From Archaeoglobus sp. UBA234 (GTDB lineage Archaea > Halobacteriota > Archaeoglobi > Archaeoglobales > Archaeoglobaceae), in the NCBI GenBank assembly GCA_002494625.1, contig DACH01000001.1:124001-188000 (forward strand): DNA of 64,000 bases, in the 5' to 3' direction. Below, piece after piece: positions 25,607-34,995 of this stretch. Every line of letters starts with the position of its first letter. Positions within the stretch are counted from its first letter, which is position 1. The translations under genes were made by a program, and so were the position numbers. The notes beneath the pieces were generated by a model. The model saw only the letters and a program-made list of their open reading frames with translations, had not been told where the DNA came from and made no database searches.

Positions 25607-26422
25607 TCATTCAAGCCCAAGTAACTTCATCGCGTTCTTCCACATCATCTTTTTAACAGTTTTTCTGCTAAGAGGGAGATTTATGAAGTCCTCGACAAGT
25701 TTTTTCAGATTGCATCCAGGCCAGTCTGACCCAAAAATAAGCTTATCACTGAGTTCTTCAAGATTTGGAAAATAGTCAGTCAGCTTTTTTGGAGGCAGCC
25801 CTGAAAACTCCAAATAGACATTTTCATGTATTCTTGCAAGCATGGAAGCTGTGTTATACCACAGCCCTCTCCCAGAATGTGCAAGGACAATTTTCATATC
25901 CGGAAAGTCAAGTGCAACATCGTCAAGATACAGGGGATCTGCGTACTTCTGTCTGACATTTCTGAAAATGGATGTGCCTGTGTGGAAAACAACAGGTATT
26001 CCGAACTGAGCAGCTTTTTCATAGAGAGGATAAACACTCTCATCATTCGGATAGAAGTACATGTAAGATGGGAGGAGCTTTAAACCCTTCATTCCAAGCT
26101 CCTCAACACAGTACTCAAGCTCGGCTACTGGATCTTCAGACTTCACAGGGTTGATTGAACAGAAGGGGATCAATCTTTTATTTCTGCATAGCATTGAGAC
26201 AAATTCGTTCGATACTATCCCTGTCACTTCAGGTGTGCTTTCAGCAAAAACAACTCCATATTCAACTCTGGCAGAATCCATCTCCCTGAGAATTATCTCC
26301 TCCGTGATTGGTTTCGTGTAGTCGATAGTCGGGTTTATCTTTCTGAGATAATCGATAACCCATGGCTTCCATGGTTTCTCATAAACATGCATGTGAAAGT
26401 CAATAACCCTGAACTCTGACAT
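25607..26422 (-). CDS. Amidohydrolase (COG2159 / ACMS decarboxylase-like)
   Basis: 271-residue TIM-barrel protein: N-terminal DFHMHVY metal motif, FHTGTS in the middle, LAHSG and the late FGSDWPG with the catalytic Asp. These mark the COG2159 amidohydrolases, which include decarboxylases and hydratases/hydrolases in aromatic and alicyclic degradation. It is separate from the CoA-transferase genes by only about 30 bases on the same strand. Reaction unknown. Confidence 0.83.
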   Translation of the reverse strand: MSEFRVIDFHMHVYEKPWKPWVIDYLRKINPTIDYTKPITEEIILREMDSARVEYGVVFAESTPEVTGIVSNEFVSMLCRNKRLIPFCSINPVKSEDPVAELEYCVEELGMKGLKLLPSYMYFYPNDESVYPLYEKAAQFGIPVVFHTGTSIFRNVRQKYADPLYLDDVALDFPDMKIVLAHSGRGLWYNTASMLARIHENVYLEFSGLPPKKLTDYFPNLEELSDKLIFGSDWPGCNLKKLVEDFINLPLSRKTVKKMMWKNAMKLLGLE

Positions 26423-26571
26423 TTAACGAATATGTTGAAGTCATATTTTAAAATCTTCCGGAGAAGTCGTGAGATGAAGCAAATATCTGCATAATTAAAA
26501 TAATAAAAACATCTGTTCAGAGTTAATTTGATTATAGAATAATCTGAGTAACTACAAACCAGAATTAAAAA

Positions 26572-26588
26572 CGAAAAATTTTTTAACC
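26572..26588 (+). promoter_or_regulatory. BRE/TATA box of the DUF4234 gene
   Basis: CGAAAAATTTTTTAACC is a typical archaeal BRE plus TATA box about 21 bases before the ATG at 26609. A GAGG site between them shows that the message, although short-leadered, has a ribosome site. Confidence 0.5.
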
Positions 26589-26608
26589 ATAGTTAAATTC
26601 GAGGAAGT

Positions 26609-26926
26609 ATGATTTCCAAGAGAAGTTTGCTGAAAGTTTATATTTTAGGGATACTTACAATGGGAATCTACTTTATCTACTGGTATATAAAAACCAAAGA
26701 CGAGATAAACAGCCTCGGAGGAGACATACCAACAGCCTGGTTACTCATCATACCCATCGCCAACATATACTGGATTTACAGATATGCTGTAAGTTTTTCA
26801 GATGTTGTGAAAAAAGACGGAAATGGAGTTCTTTATTTCCTTGTTTTCTGGCTTGTTTCTATAATCACCCCTGCCATAGTACAGTCTGAGCTGAATAAAA
26901 TTGCAGAGGAAATTTCGGCTGGTTAA
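26609..26926 (+). CDS. DUF4234 membrane protein
   Basis: 105 residues with three membrane segments (about 8-27, 40-60 and 75-95). The pattern GIYFIYWYIKTKDEINSLGG after the first helix is the DUF4234 signature. The family is widespread and uncharacterised. It is the only plus-strand gene in this stretch, divergent from one amidohydrolase gene, and its end overlaps the convergent second amidohydrolase gene by four bases. Confidence 0.8.
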   Translation: MISKRSLLKVYILGILTMGIYFIYWYIKTKDEINSLGGDIPTAWLLIIPIANIYWIYRYAVSFSDVVKKDGNGVLYFLVFWLVSIITPAIVQSELNKIAEEISAG

Positions 26927-27624
26927 GAGAGCCTGCATATTTTTTCAATATTTCTGTGAAACAGTCTTCTCTTTACTTTTTTATCAACATCAAGATTTTT
27001 TATCTTCTCAGCTTCGCTCTCCATGACCCCAAAGGGTACATCAGACCCAAAAATTACCCTATCATCCCCTAACTCGTCCAGAAACCTCTTAATCGTTCCC
27101 TGTGATGCAAGGGATGTGTCAAAATAAACATTCTCTCTATTCCTGAATTCTCTGAGAAAACTGACAGGATTGCCACCAAGAAGCCCGAGATGAGGAACTA
27201 TAAGCTTTACATCAGGAAATTTTTCCACAAAAATTCTCGTAAACTCAAGCTCTTCCTCGAAAATAAGTGGAATATCAAGTTCAGAAACACTTCTGACAAA
27301 CTCAGGGAGTTTTTCACTTTTCAGCGTGCCATAATTGGAGGCTGTGTCAGATACTCCACCAACCCAGTGCCATTTTATTGCCACAAACACTTCTGGAGGG
27401 GTCTGGAACTTCTCAGTAACATAATAAACCGGGATGAATTCCCTGTATTCATCACAAAGCTCTAAGATCCAGTCTGCACCATAAATCTCCCCATATGAAG
27501 GAAAGGGGAAAACAAGACATCTATCGACCCCTGCCCAGGACATCTGTTCGATCAGAAATTCCGGTGTAACTTCGGTATTCATTGCTATAGAGTAACCGAT
27601 GTGAACATGAGAGTCGATTATCAT
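26923..27624 (-). CDS. Amidohydrolase family protein
   Basis: 233 residues. N-terminal DSHVHIG metal motif and a late FGSDVPFG, with VPHLG in between: the same COG2159 superfamily as the gene at 25607 but shorter and with diverged middle histidine (LIFEEELEF). It follows the DUF35 gene 27629-28111 by four bases, so it probably shares the thiolase transcript. Function unknown. Confidence 0.78.
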   Translation of the reverse strand: MIIDSHVHIGYSIAMNTEVTPEFLIEQMSWAGVDRCLVFPFPSYGEIYGADWILELCDEYREFIPVYYVTEKFQTPPEVFVAIKWHWVGGVSDTASNYGTLKSEKLPEFVRSVSELDIPLIFEEELEFTRIFVEKFPDVKLIVPHLGLLGGNPVSFLREFRNRENVYFDTSLASQGTIKRFLDELGDDRVIFGSDVPFGVMESEAEKIKNLDVDKKVKRRLFHRNIEKICRLS

Positions 27625-27628
27625 GAAC

Positions 27629-28111
27629 TCAAACCTTTTTGAAGCAGTACCAGTATCTCTTCCTCTCAGCAGGACCTTTTATCTCGATAATCTCCCACTT
27701 CACCCTGTCCCCTATTTTAAGCTCATCATAGCCGGAGTCGAATATCATCCCACTCATCTGAACTCCATTTTCTGGATAATCTCCGAATCTGGCTATTGCA
27801 ACGATAAAAGGCGCAATCTGATCGAGAATCATGGGTGCTCCGAGCCTCATCTCTGAGAAGGCATAGAGCTCTCCCACCTCAGGAATCCTGACCCACTCAA
27901 GGTTATCTGAAAGGCAGTTTGTGCAGATTATCGCGGGTGGAAAACCTATTTTTCCACAATCTCTGCACTTCGTTGTTGTCAGGTCCCCCTCAGCAAGGTT
28001 CCTGTAGAATTCATAAATACCTGTGGCATCTGCTCCTGATGCCTCCTGCTGATCCCAGGGATCGAGCAGTGGAGGAAGTTCAATCAGATCCGGAAGCTTT
28101 ATTTTTTTCAT
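27629..28111 (-). CDS. DUF35 zinc-ribbon/OB-fold protein
   Basis: About 160 residues. A complete zinc ribbon (CRDCGKIGFPPAIICTNC) lies at residues 52-69 and the OB fold follows (EVGELYAFSEMRLG). The ATG at 28111 is preceded by AGGGGTGAT. It overlaps the thiolase gene in the longer frame and is clearly its partner, like BbsA with BbsB in benzoylsuccinyl-CoA thiolase. Confidence 0.86.
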   Translation of the reverse strand: MKKIKLPDLIELPPLLDPWDQQEASGADATGIYEFYRNLAEGDLTTTKCRDCGKIGFPPAIICTNCLSDNLEWVRIPEVGELYAFSEMRLGAPMILDQIAPFIVAIARFGDYPENGVQMSGMIFDSGYDELKIGDRVKWEIIEIKGPAERKRYWYCFKKV

Positions 28112-28116
28112 CAAAA

Positions 28117-29307
28117 TCACCCCTTCAGGTTCTGAGGTTTCTCAACGCTGTACGCCATCAGATGGTGTAGCTGAGCCATACCACTCAGATTGTGGGCTAT
28201 AGCTATCCTCGCTCCACTGACATACCTCCCTTCCGGAACTTCTCCTCTAAACTGCATTAAAATCTCCCAAGCCTGTCTTATTCCTGTCGCACCCAGAGGA
28301 TGTCCGTTTGCAAGCAACCCTCCACCAGGATTCACGGCAACTTTTCCACCTATGTAGCTCTCTCCTTCTTCAATGAACTTTCCACCCTCTCCCTTTTTAC
28401 AGAATCCCAGTTCTTCATACTCTATGATCTCACTTATCGTGAAGCAGTCATGAACCTCGGCAATGTCAATGTCCTTTGCTTCAATTCCGGTCATTTTGTA
28501 GAGTTCATCTGCAGCCTTTCTGAGAGCCTTCCATTCACTCAGATCACCCATTTGATTCACCGTATGGGAGTGTTCAACAACCTGAACACCACCAACAATC
28601 CAGACCGGAGTGTCAGTCAATTTCCTTGCAATATCCTCAGATGCAAGTATCAGTGCTGCTGCTCCATCAGTCATTGCGGAACAGTCAAGAAGACTTAGCG
28701 GTGGGGAGATCATTCTTGATCCCATTACCTTTTCAACTGTAACCTCCTTCTGGAACTGTGCATAGGGGTTCATCACCCCATACTTTGCATTTTTAACCCT
28801 CACAATTGCCATCTGTTCCTTGGTTGTGCCATAATCGTGCATGTGTCGCTGAGCTACCATGGCAAAGAAAGGAGGGGCTGTAAAACCATTGACGCCATCG
28901 AACTCTCTGTTTCCCACATTAACCATACATGTCTGGCTGATGTTCATGTGTTTGGTGTTCATCTTTTCCACACCGAGAACAAGAGCCACATCACTCAATC
29001 CCGTTGCAATCGATAGCCAGGCATATCTTATTGCTGCCTGCCCACTTGCACAGGCAACCTCAGTCCTCGCAATAACTCTCCTCACATCCACACCAAGAAG
29101 CTCCGCAACTAAGGGGGCAACATGAGTCTGATAAACCCATCTCTCAGGCTGAGCAGCTCCGACAAAAAGAGAGTCAATATCTTTCCTGTCAAGATTGGAA
29201 ACATCATCGAAAACGGCTTTGCCTGCTTCCTGAACTAAATCCTTCCATCCCACTTCTCTGACTCCAAATCTGGTTATTCCTCCCCCTACAATTGCAACAT
29301 TTCTCAT
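28117..29307 (-). CDS. Thiolase (SCP2/acetyl-CoA acetyltransferase type)
   Basis: 396 residues with all key residues: Cys86 in EVACASGQ, GHP at 335-337 in LLANGHPLGATG, and His372 in IAIAHNLSG in place of the second Cys, as is usual in the DUF35-associated thiolases. So it is the only thiolase of the window likely to be catalytically complete alone. It lies between the HAD/ECH fusion and the DUF35 gene on one transcript. It would cleave 3-oxoacyl-CoA or, reversed, condense acyl-CoA. Confidence 0.9.
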   Translation of the reverse strand: MRNVAIVGGGITRFGVREVGWKDLVQEAGKAVFDDVSNLDRKDIDSLFVGAAQPERWVYQTHVAPLVAELLGVDVRRVIARTEVACASGQAAIRYAWLSIATGLSDVALVLGVEKMNTKHMNISQTCMVNVGNREFDGVNGFTAPPFFAMVAQRHMHDYGTTKEQMAIVRVKNAKYGVMNPYAQFQKEVTVEKVMGSRMISPPLSLLDCSAMTDGAAALILASEDIARKLTDTPVWIVGGVQVVEHSHTVNQMGDLSEWKALRKAADELYKMTGIEAKDIDIAEVHDCFTISEIIEYEELGFCKKGEGGKFIEEGESYIGGKVAVNPGGGLLANGHPLGATGIRQAWEILMQFRGEVPEGRYVSGARIAIAHNLSGMAQLHHLMAYSVEKPQNLKG

Positions 29308-29321
29308 TCGACCACCCCGCT

Positions 29322-31298
29322 TTATTTTCCCCTGAACTCCGGTTTCCTCCTGTACATGAAGGCAGTGATACCTTCTGCAATATCATCACTCACTGCCACA
29401 TCTCCACCTGAGGCAGCTTCCAAGAAAAGTCCTGTTCTGAGTTCCGGTTGATTACCATAGTACATAACCTTTTTAACAAGTTTGTAGGCAAGAGGTGGTC
29501 CTTCAGCTATTTTTCTTGCCACTTCGGCAACCTTTTCATCGAATTTGTCAGCATCCACCACATAGTTGACAATCCCGTAGTCAAGAGCTGTTTCAGCATC
29601 TATCTGCTCTCTCATCAGAATTATCTGCTTCGCTCTTGAAAGCCCTACAAGCCTGACAAGTCTCTGTGTTCCCCCCCATCCAGGAAATAATCCAAGATTG
29701 AGCTCTGGAAGAGATAAAAATGCACTTTTACTCATTATTCTCAAATCACAAGCCATCGTAAGCTCGAACCCTCCACCAAGAGCAGGACCGTTAATTGCTG
29801 CGATCACAGGTTTGGAAAGGGTCTCAATCTTTGTGAAGGTCTCATGTCCCTTCTCACTGAACTCGAGCATAGCTTCACTCGTCCCCCTTGCAAAAACAGA
29901 GAGGTCTGCTCCGGCACAGAAGTTTCGTCCCTTTCCGCGTATCACTATGCATCTAACATCCTCATCTTTTTCAAGTTCTGTAAGTGCAGAGGATATTTCA
30001 TCCAAGAAAGTAGGATTCAGAGCATTTGCCCTCTGGGGGCGGTTGAGGAGGATGATTGCAAATCTGTTCTCTCGATTTTTGTGAATTTCTATGAACTCAT
30101 ATTCTTTGAAATAGTTGAAGAAACCTCTCCCCGTTTTTCTCCCAAGACTTCCCTCCTCAACCATCCTTAAAAGCACAGGATTTGGTCTGTATCTTTCTTC
30201 ACCGTACTTTTTGTAGAGTTCCTCAAGTTTTTCAATTATTATATCAATACCCACATCATCTGCCATTCTCAACAGTCCTCTTGGATAGTTTAACCCATGC
30301 AAAACACCAAGGTCTATTTCCTCAGGTGTTGCAACCTCTCTCTCAATAAGCCAAGCAGCCTCATTAACCGCGGGAGCAAGAAGTCTGAGCTCATCAAATT
30401 TTGCACCAGCCCTTAACGGGACTTCATTTGTTTTCCCTTCAGACCAGTCATAGAATCCCTTTCCACTCTTTTTACCAAGATGTCCTGCCTCAAACAGCCT
30501 GACAAAGGGAGGAGCTGGGCGATAACTCTCACCAAGCGTCTCCCTGTAGTACTCAAGTACATGGTAGCTTACATCAATGCATCCGCCAGCAAGTAAATCA
30601 TGAAGCTCAAACAGCCCCATAGGTAGCCCCATTTTGTATTTCACAGCAGAATCAATTTCCTCCACAGTTCCTTCTCCATTCTCGAGTGCCCATGCAGCCT
30701 CATTTGCCATTGTTACAAAAATTCTGTTCACAACAAAACCCGGCACATCTTTCCTGACATGAATTATAACCCTATTCAGCTTTCTTGAGAATTCCTCAAC
30801 AGTCTTCACAACCTCCTCTGAAGTCTTCTCTCCCCAAACTATCTCGACAAGCCTCATGTACTTTGGAGGATTGAAAAAATGCAGCCCTATGAATCTGTCC
30901 TGTCTTTTTGTGTGTTCTGCAAGTTTTGTGATGCTCAGTGAAGAGGTATTTGTTGCAAAAATCGTGTGTGAGGGGCAGTACTCCTCACATTCCCTGAAAA
31001 CTTTCTTCTTCAAATCCATTATCTCCGGGATTGCTTCGATTATTATATCCGCATCCTGAACAGCAATTTCCAAATCAACGACAGGAGTTATCCTCCCGAG
31101 GATTTCCTCAGCCCCTTCTTTGAGCCTACCTTTTTTCTCATCCTTCTCAAGACTTGCTTTTATTCTATCATATCCTCTCTGTACAAATTCTTCATTGATG
31201 TCTCTCATTTTCACATTAAAGCCAGAAACTGCAGCTAGCTCAGCTATAGCATGCCCCATCGCCCCTGCCCCAAGCACACAAACATTTTTGATATTCAT
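29322..31298 (-). CDS. 3-hydroxyacyl-CoA dehydrogenase / enoyl-CoA hydratase fusion
   Basis: About 658 residues from the ATG at 31298. The N-terminal half is the NAD-binding dehydrogenase (GAGAMGHAIAELAAVSG, then HFFNPPKYMRLVEIV and two helical C-domains); from about residue 405 a crotonase domain follows (RGKGRNFCAGADLSVF and GPALGGGFELTMACDLRI for the oxyanion hole, and LFPGWGGTQRL). It converts 2-enoyl-CoA to 3-oxoacyl-CoA in one protein, with order opposite to bacterial FadB. Next to the thiolase, it completes a beta-oxidation set. Confidence 0.92.
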   Translation of the reverse strand: MNIKNVCVLGAGAMGHAIAELAAVSGFNVKMRDINEEFVQRGYDRIKASLEKDEKKGRLKEGAEEILGRITPVVDLEIAVQDADIIIEAIPEIMDLKKKVFRECEEYCPSHTIFATNTSSLSITKLAEHTKRQDRFIGLHFFNPPKYMRLVEIVWGEKTSEEVVKTVEEFSRKLNRVIIHVRKDVPGFVVNRIFVTMANEAAWALENGEGTVEEIDSAVKYKMGLPMGLFELHDLLAGGCIDVSYHVLEYYRETLGESYRPAPPFVRLFEAGHLGKKSGKGFYDWSEGKTNEVPLRAGAKFDELRLLAPAVNEAAWLIEREVATPEEIDLGVLHGLNYPRGLLRMADDVGIDIIIEKLEELYKKYGEERYRPNPVLLRMVEEGSLGRKTGRGFFNYFKEYEFIEIHKNRENRFAIILLNRPQRANALNPTFLDEISSALTELEKDEDVRCIVIRGKGRNFCAGADLSVFARGTSEAMLEFSEKGHETFTKIETLSKPVIAAINGPALGGGFELTMACDLRIMSKSAFLSLPELNLGLFPGWGGTQRLVRLVGLSRAKQIILMREQIDAETALDYGIVNYVVDADKFDEKVAEVARKIAEGPPLAYKLVKKVMYYGNQPELRTGLFLEAASGGDVAVSDDIAEGITAFMYRRKPEFRGK

Positions 31299-31311
31299 AA
31301 ACCTACCTCCA

Positions 31312-31899
31312 TCAAACACTCTCAAAACCAGCTTTCAAAGCCTTCAAATTGCTCTCAACGAGTTTTTCAGGGAAAACTTCGCTGACGGCTCTTTCAAGGC
31401 TTTCATAACTCACTGGCAAATCAACAAGCTTTGCCAGCATACCCACAACAACCACATTGGTGGCTACAACATTTCCAACAACTTCCTGAGCAATCTTCGA
31501 AGCGTCCACAACCCTCACAGTTTCTGTAACTTCTTTAAGTGCACTCAACACCTCATCGAACTCTGGATACTTTGCCAGCCCGGCAGATACGGTGGTGGGA
31601 ACTATTTTCCTGTTATTCAGAATGACGAGGGTCTTATCTGAAAGATAGTGAGCATACCTGACAGCCTCCACAAGCTCAAGAGCTACCACAACATCTGCTC
31701 CTCCGTAGGGAATGAGAGGAGAGTGAACATCACCAAATCTTACATGAACCTCCACGCTCCCGCCTCTCTGAGCCATACCATGAGTTTCCGCCGTCACAAC
31801 ATTAACTCCAGAGTTGAGTGCAGCCCTCGCAAGAATGGCTGATGTTGTGAGAATGCCCTGACCTCCAACACCGACTAAAAGTATATTCAATTTTGTCAT
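31312..31899 (-). CDS. iorB: Indolepyruvate:ferredoxin oxidoreductase, beta subunit
   Basis: 195 residues beginning LNILLVGVGGQGILTTSAILARA, the gamma-type CoA/TDP-partner domain, with ETHGMAQRGGSVEVHVRFG. It pairs with IorA for the oxidative decarboxylation of aryl pyruvates to aryl-acetyl-CoA. It lies head-to-head with iorA instead of behind it, and its stop is 13 bases before the HAD/ECH fusion start, so it may be transcribed with the beta-oxidation genes. Confidence 0.9.
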   Translation of the reverse strand: MTKLNILLVGVGGQGILTTSAILARAALNSGVNVVTAETHGMAQRGGSVEVHVRFGDVHSPLIPYGGADVVVALELVEAVRYAHYLSDKTLVILNNRKIVPTTVSAGLAKYPEFDEVLSALKEVTETVRVVDASKIAQEVVGNVVATNVVVVGMLAKLVDLPVSYESLERAVSEVFPEKLVESNLKALKAGFESV

Positions 31900-31994
31900 C
31901 TTTTTAAATTAGGAATGAAAGTATTTCAATTTTACTAAGTTCACCAAAAACCGGGTGTTTGTTAAACAATGTCAATTTCATTTACAAGTTTCAT

Positions 31995-32011
31995 CAGAAA
32001 TTGTTTTAAAG
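31995..32011 (+). promoter_or_regulatory. BRE/TATA box of iorA
   Basis: CAGAAATTGTTTTAAAG combines a BRE-like purine run with a TATA box centred 26 bases before the ATG at 32033, the expected distance for leaderless transcription. Confidence 0.5.
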
Positions 32012-32032
32012 AATCCCCTCCAAAAGAATATT

Positions 32033-33919
32033 ATGATTAAAGATGTTGTAAAGGATGCCGAAGGAGAGAAGGTATTCTTTCTCGGCAATGAAGCTATTGC
32101 AAGAGGTGCTATTGAGGCTGGAATCGATATTTATGCAACCTATCCTGGCACCCCATCTTCTGAAATATCCGATACACTCTCCGAAGCTTGCAGACTTCTC
32201 AGAAACAAAATGGAATTTTATATGGAGTACTCCACCAATGAAAAGGTGGCGTTTGAGGTTGCCGTTGCAGCCTCACTTGTCGGGAAGCGTGGAATGTGTG
32301 CTATGAAGCATGTTGGAGTTAATGTTGCAGCCGACTCACTTTTCAGCTTTGCCTATATGGGTGCAAAGGGCGGGTTTGTTGTTGTTTCAGCAGATGACCC
32401 ATCTCTGCACAGCAGTCAGAACGAGCAGGACAACAGATGGTACGGGCAGGCAGCAAGAATTCCTGTTATCGAACCTTCAAATGTTTCAGAAGCAAAAGAG
32501 CTTGTAGCAAAGGCTTTTGAGGTATCGGAAAAATTCGAGCTTCCCGTTATGTTCAGAACATGTACCAGACTCAACCATGCAAGTGGTATTGTCGAGCTTG
32601 GCAAAATACCTGAAAAGAAGCTTGAAAGGATCGACTGGGAAAGAAACCCACTGAGTCAGGTTCTCGTACCAGGAGTTGCAAGAAAGAGAAAGCTTATCCT
32701 CTTAGAAAAAATTGAGAAAGTAAGAGATTACTTCAACTCAGAACTGAATGAAGTGAGAGAGGGAAAGGGAACGGATGGAGTTATCGCATGTGGTCTTGGC
32801 TACTCCTATGTTATTGAGGCACTTGAGAGATTGAATGCTGATCTTCATATCATGAAGCTTATCACACCATATCCTCCACCTGAAAAAATAATAGAGGACT
32901 TCGTAAGCAATCTCGATAGAGTTGCTATTGTCGAGGAGGTTGATCCATTCGTAGAACTTCATGTGAGGGCAATTGCAAAGGATTACGGTGTAGAAGTGTA
33001 TGGAAAGAGAAATGGCTATTTTCCGGAACACTACGAACTGAACCTCCCTGTGGTGGAGAAAGGCATAGCGAAAATGCTTGGAGTTCAGGCTCCAGACTAT
33101 GATTCGGTGCTCAAGAGGGCTGAGAAGCTTTCCTCCTTAGCCCCTCCAAGACCCCCAGTTTTCTGTGCTGGATGTCCACATGCTGCCTCATTCTATGCCC
33201 TCAAAAATGTTTCAGAAAACCACGGCGGTGCAGCACTGCCAAGTGATATCGGATGTTATACACTTGGAGTTAACAAACCCTTTGAAACCGTTGACATCTG
33301 CCTGTGCATGGGAGGAGGAATCGGAATTTCAAACGGTCTTGCAAGGGTGGTTAAAAACAAAGTGGTTATCACAGTTGGAGATTCAACCTTCTTCCATGCC
33401 GCCATTCCTGCCTTAATTGATGCTGTCCACAACGGAGCAAATATAACCCTTCTCGTGCTCGACAACTCAACCACAGCCATGACCGGCCATCAGCCCCATC
33501 CAGGACTTCCATCTACAGGGTGTGGAGAGACAGGAAAGCAGGTAAGCGTTGAAGAGGTTGCCAGAGGGTGTGGTGTTGAATTTATTGAGGTTGTGAGACC
33601 ATACAACATAAAGAAAATGGAAGAGGTCCTGACGAGGGCAATTGAGCATGAAGGCGTATCTGTTGTTGTCGCAAGACAGCTATGCGCAATCCTGTGGAAC
33701 AGACAGAGAAAAATCAAGGGAATTGAAATTCGCCCCTTTGAAGTGCTCGACAATTGCAATCTCTGTCTTGAATGTGTTTCAAACTTTGCCTGTCCGGCAA
33801 TAATCTATGATGGAAAGACAGTCTGGATAGATGATACCCAGTGTGCAGCATGCGGTGTTTGCGCAAGAGTTTGCCCTGAGGATGCAATAAAGCCGAGAAA
33901 AAAAGTTGAAGCCACTTAA
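32033..33919 (+). CDS. iorA: Indolepyruvate:ferredoxin oxidoreductase, alpha subunit
   Basis: 628 residues from the ATG at 32033; the longer frame to 31955 is rejected because the protein family begins near this Met and a leaderless promoter fits. It holds the TDP-binding and pyruvate-type domains (IYATYPGTPSSEISDTL at the start, GDSTFFHAAIPALIDAVHNG and LDNSTTAMTGHQP for TDP) and a C-terminal 2[4Fe-4S] ferredoxin domain (CNLCLECVSNFACP and CAACGVCARVCP). It oxidises indolepyruvate and other aryl pyruvates from aromatic amino acids. Confidence 0.93.
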   Translation: MIKDVVKDAEGEKVFFLGNEAIARGAIEAGIDIYATYPGTPSSEISDTLSEACRLLRNKMEFYMEYSTNEKVAFEVAVAASLVGKRGMCAMKHVGVNVAADSLFSFAYMGAKGGFVVVSADDPSLHSSQNEQDNRWYGQAARIPVIEPSNVSEAKELVAKAFEVSEKFELPVMFRTCTRLNHASGIVELGKIPEKKLERIDWERNPLSQVLVPGVARKRKLILLEKIEKVRDYFNSELNEVREGKGTDGVIACGLGYSYVIEALERLNADLHIMKLITPYPPPEKIIEDFVSNLDRVAIVEEVDPFVELHVRAIAKDYGVEVYGKRNGYFPEHYELNLPVVEKGIAKMLGVQAPDYDSVLKRAEKLSSLAPPRPPVFCAGCPHAASFYALKNVSENHGGAALPSDIGCYTLGVNKPFETVDICLCMGGGIGISNGLARVVKNKVVITVGDSTFFHAAIPALIDAVHNGANITLLVLDNSTTAMTGHQPHPGLPSTGCGETGKQVSVEEVARGCGVEFIEVVRPYNIKKMEEVLTRAIEHEGVSVVVARQLCAILWNRQRKIKGIEIRPFEVLDNCNLCLECVSNFACPAIIYDGKTVWIDDTQCAACGVCARVCPEDAIKPRKKVEAT

Positions 33920-33971
33920 ATGAAGCAGAAAAATTTGAGGGTTGGAGAAATAACCACATACCATTCAGTTT

Positions 33972-34736
33972 TTATTTTCCTTTCCACTCAGGTTTTCTTT
34001 TCTCAATGAAAGCATCAAGTCCCTCAACAGCATCCTCACTCTTTATCAGTTCATTGAGATAGATTCCGTTAATAATGGAGCTTCTTTCTTCGAATGAGAG
34101 TGTAAGTGATGATTTAAACGCCTTCTTTGTGAGCAGAAGGGCTATGGGGCTTTTTTCGATGAGTTTGCTGACGAACTCTTTAACCTTCTCCTCGAACTCT
34201 TCTTCTGCAAAAACATGGTTCACAATCCCCATCTCCTTTGCCGTTCGAGCATCAAAGGTATCGCCAGTTATTATGAACTCAAAGGCATTCTTTGCCGGAA
34301 TGATATGTGGAAGTACTGCGAGAGATATGGGTGGATAGTGAGCAAGCAGAATCTCCGGATTGCCCAGCTTTGCTTTTTCTGATGTAAGGATGATGTCACA
34401 TACCAAGGGGATTTCGAAACCACCCCCAAGAGCATAACCCCGTACAGCGGCAACTGTAATTTTCTTTGAGTTAAGTATGCTCTTTATCAGCTCTGTGAAT
34501 TTTTCAATCATCTGTGGAGCCTTATCCGGATAGTGTTCCTTTATCTCAGCTCCTGCGCTGAAATGTTTGCCTTCTGCTGCTATAACCGTCACAACCGTAT
34601 CCTTCCCCTCAATATCCCTCAGCGCAGAAATCATCTCATCCATCATTTCCATATCAACGATGTTCAAAGGTGGACTTGAAAGCCTCAACCAGGCTACCTT
34701 TCCTTCAACATCAACCTTTATTTTTTCATACGCCAT
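33972..34736 (-). CDS. Enoyl-CoA hydratase/isomerase family protein
   Basis: 254 residues from the ATG of MAYEKIKVD (34736). Crotonase oxyanion-hole motifs AEGKHFSAGAEIKEH and AVRGYALGGGFEIPLVCDIIL are present, but the usual catalytic Glu region reads AHYPPISLAVL, so the reaction may differ from simple hydration. C-terminal FIEKRKPEWKGK is typical. It converges on iorA and lies apart from the other cluster by 50 bases. Confidence 0.85.
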   Translation of the reverse strand: MAYEKIKVDVEGKVAWLRLSSPPLNIVDMEMMDEMISALRDIEGKDTVVTVIAAEGKHFSAGAEIKEHYPDKAPQMIEKFTELIKSILNSKKITVAAVRGYALGGGFEIPLVCDIILTSEKAKLGNPEILLAHYPPISLAVLPHIIPAKNAFEFIITGDTFDARTAKEMGIVNHVFAEEEFEEKVKEFVSKLIEKSPIALLLTKKAFKSSLTLSFEERSSIINGIYLNELIKSEDAVEGLDAFIEKRKPEWKGK

Positions 34737-34962
34737 GGTGAAATACACTAAATTATTCTTATTTAATAATTATGTTCTTCCGAATTAAGTGCATTTTCCA
34801 AAATTATTTCCCACCCTCAACAAACCATAGAACTTGTATCTATCATAAAATGAGAAAAGAATGTCAAAATAACAAGAAAATAAACAAAGAAAATACAGAT
34901 TGCACTGCCCGTACCAAGCCAGTCAGCAAAGTAAATCAACGCTACAAAAGCCTTTTAGAGAG

Positions 34963-34991
34963 ATAAAAAGAATCTAAAAAAGATTAAAAAT
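34963..34991 (-). terminator. T-run terminator behind the thermosome gene
   Basis: On the minus strand the sequence after the thermosome stop has several T runs (six, five and five Ts), with an AATCT/AGATT inverted repeat (plus-strand 34971-34975 and 34981-34985) that forms a small T-looped hairpin. Archaeal termination depends on such T tracts. The remaining sequence to 34736 has no gene I can support. Confidence 0.5.
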
Positions 34992-34995
34992 CAAT

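Noticed and set aside
31956..31968. TGTTT-GTT-AAACA inverted motif before iorA
   Set aside because: Five-base arms only, and not placed at a promoter element.
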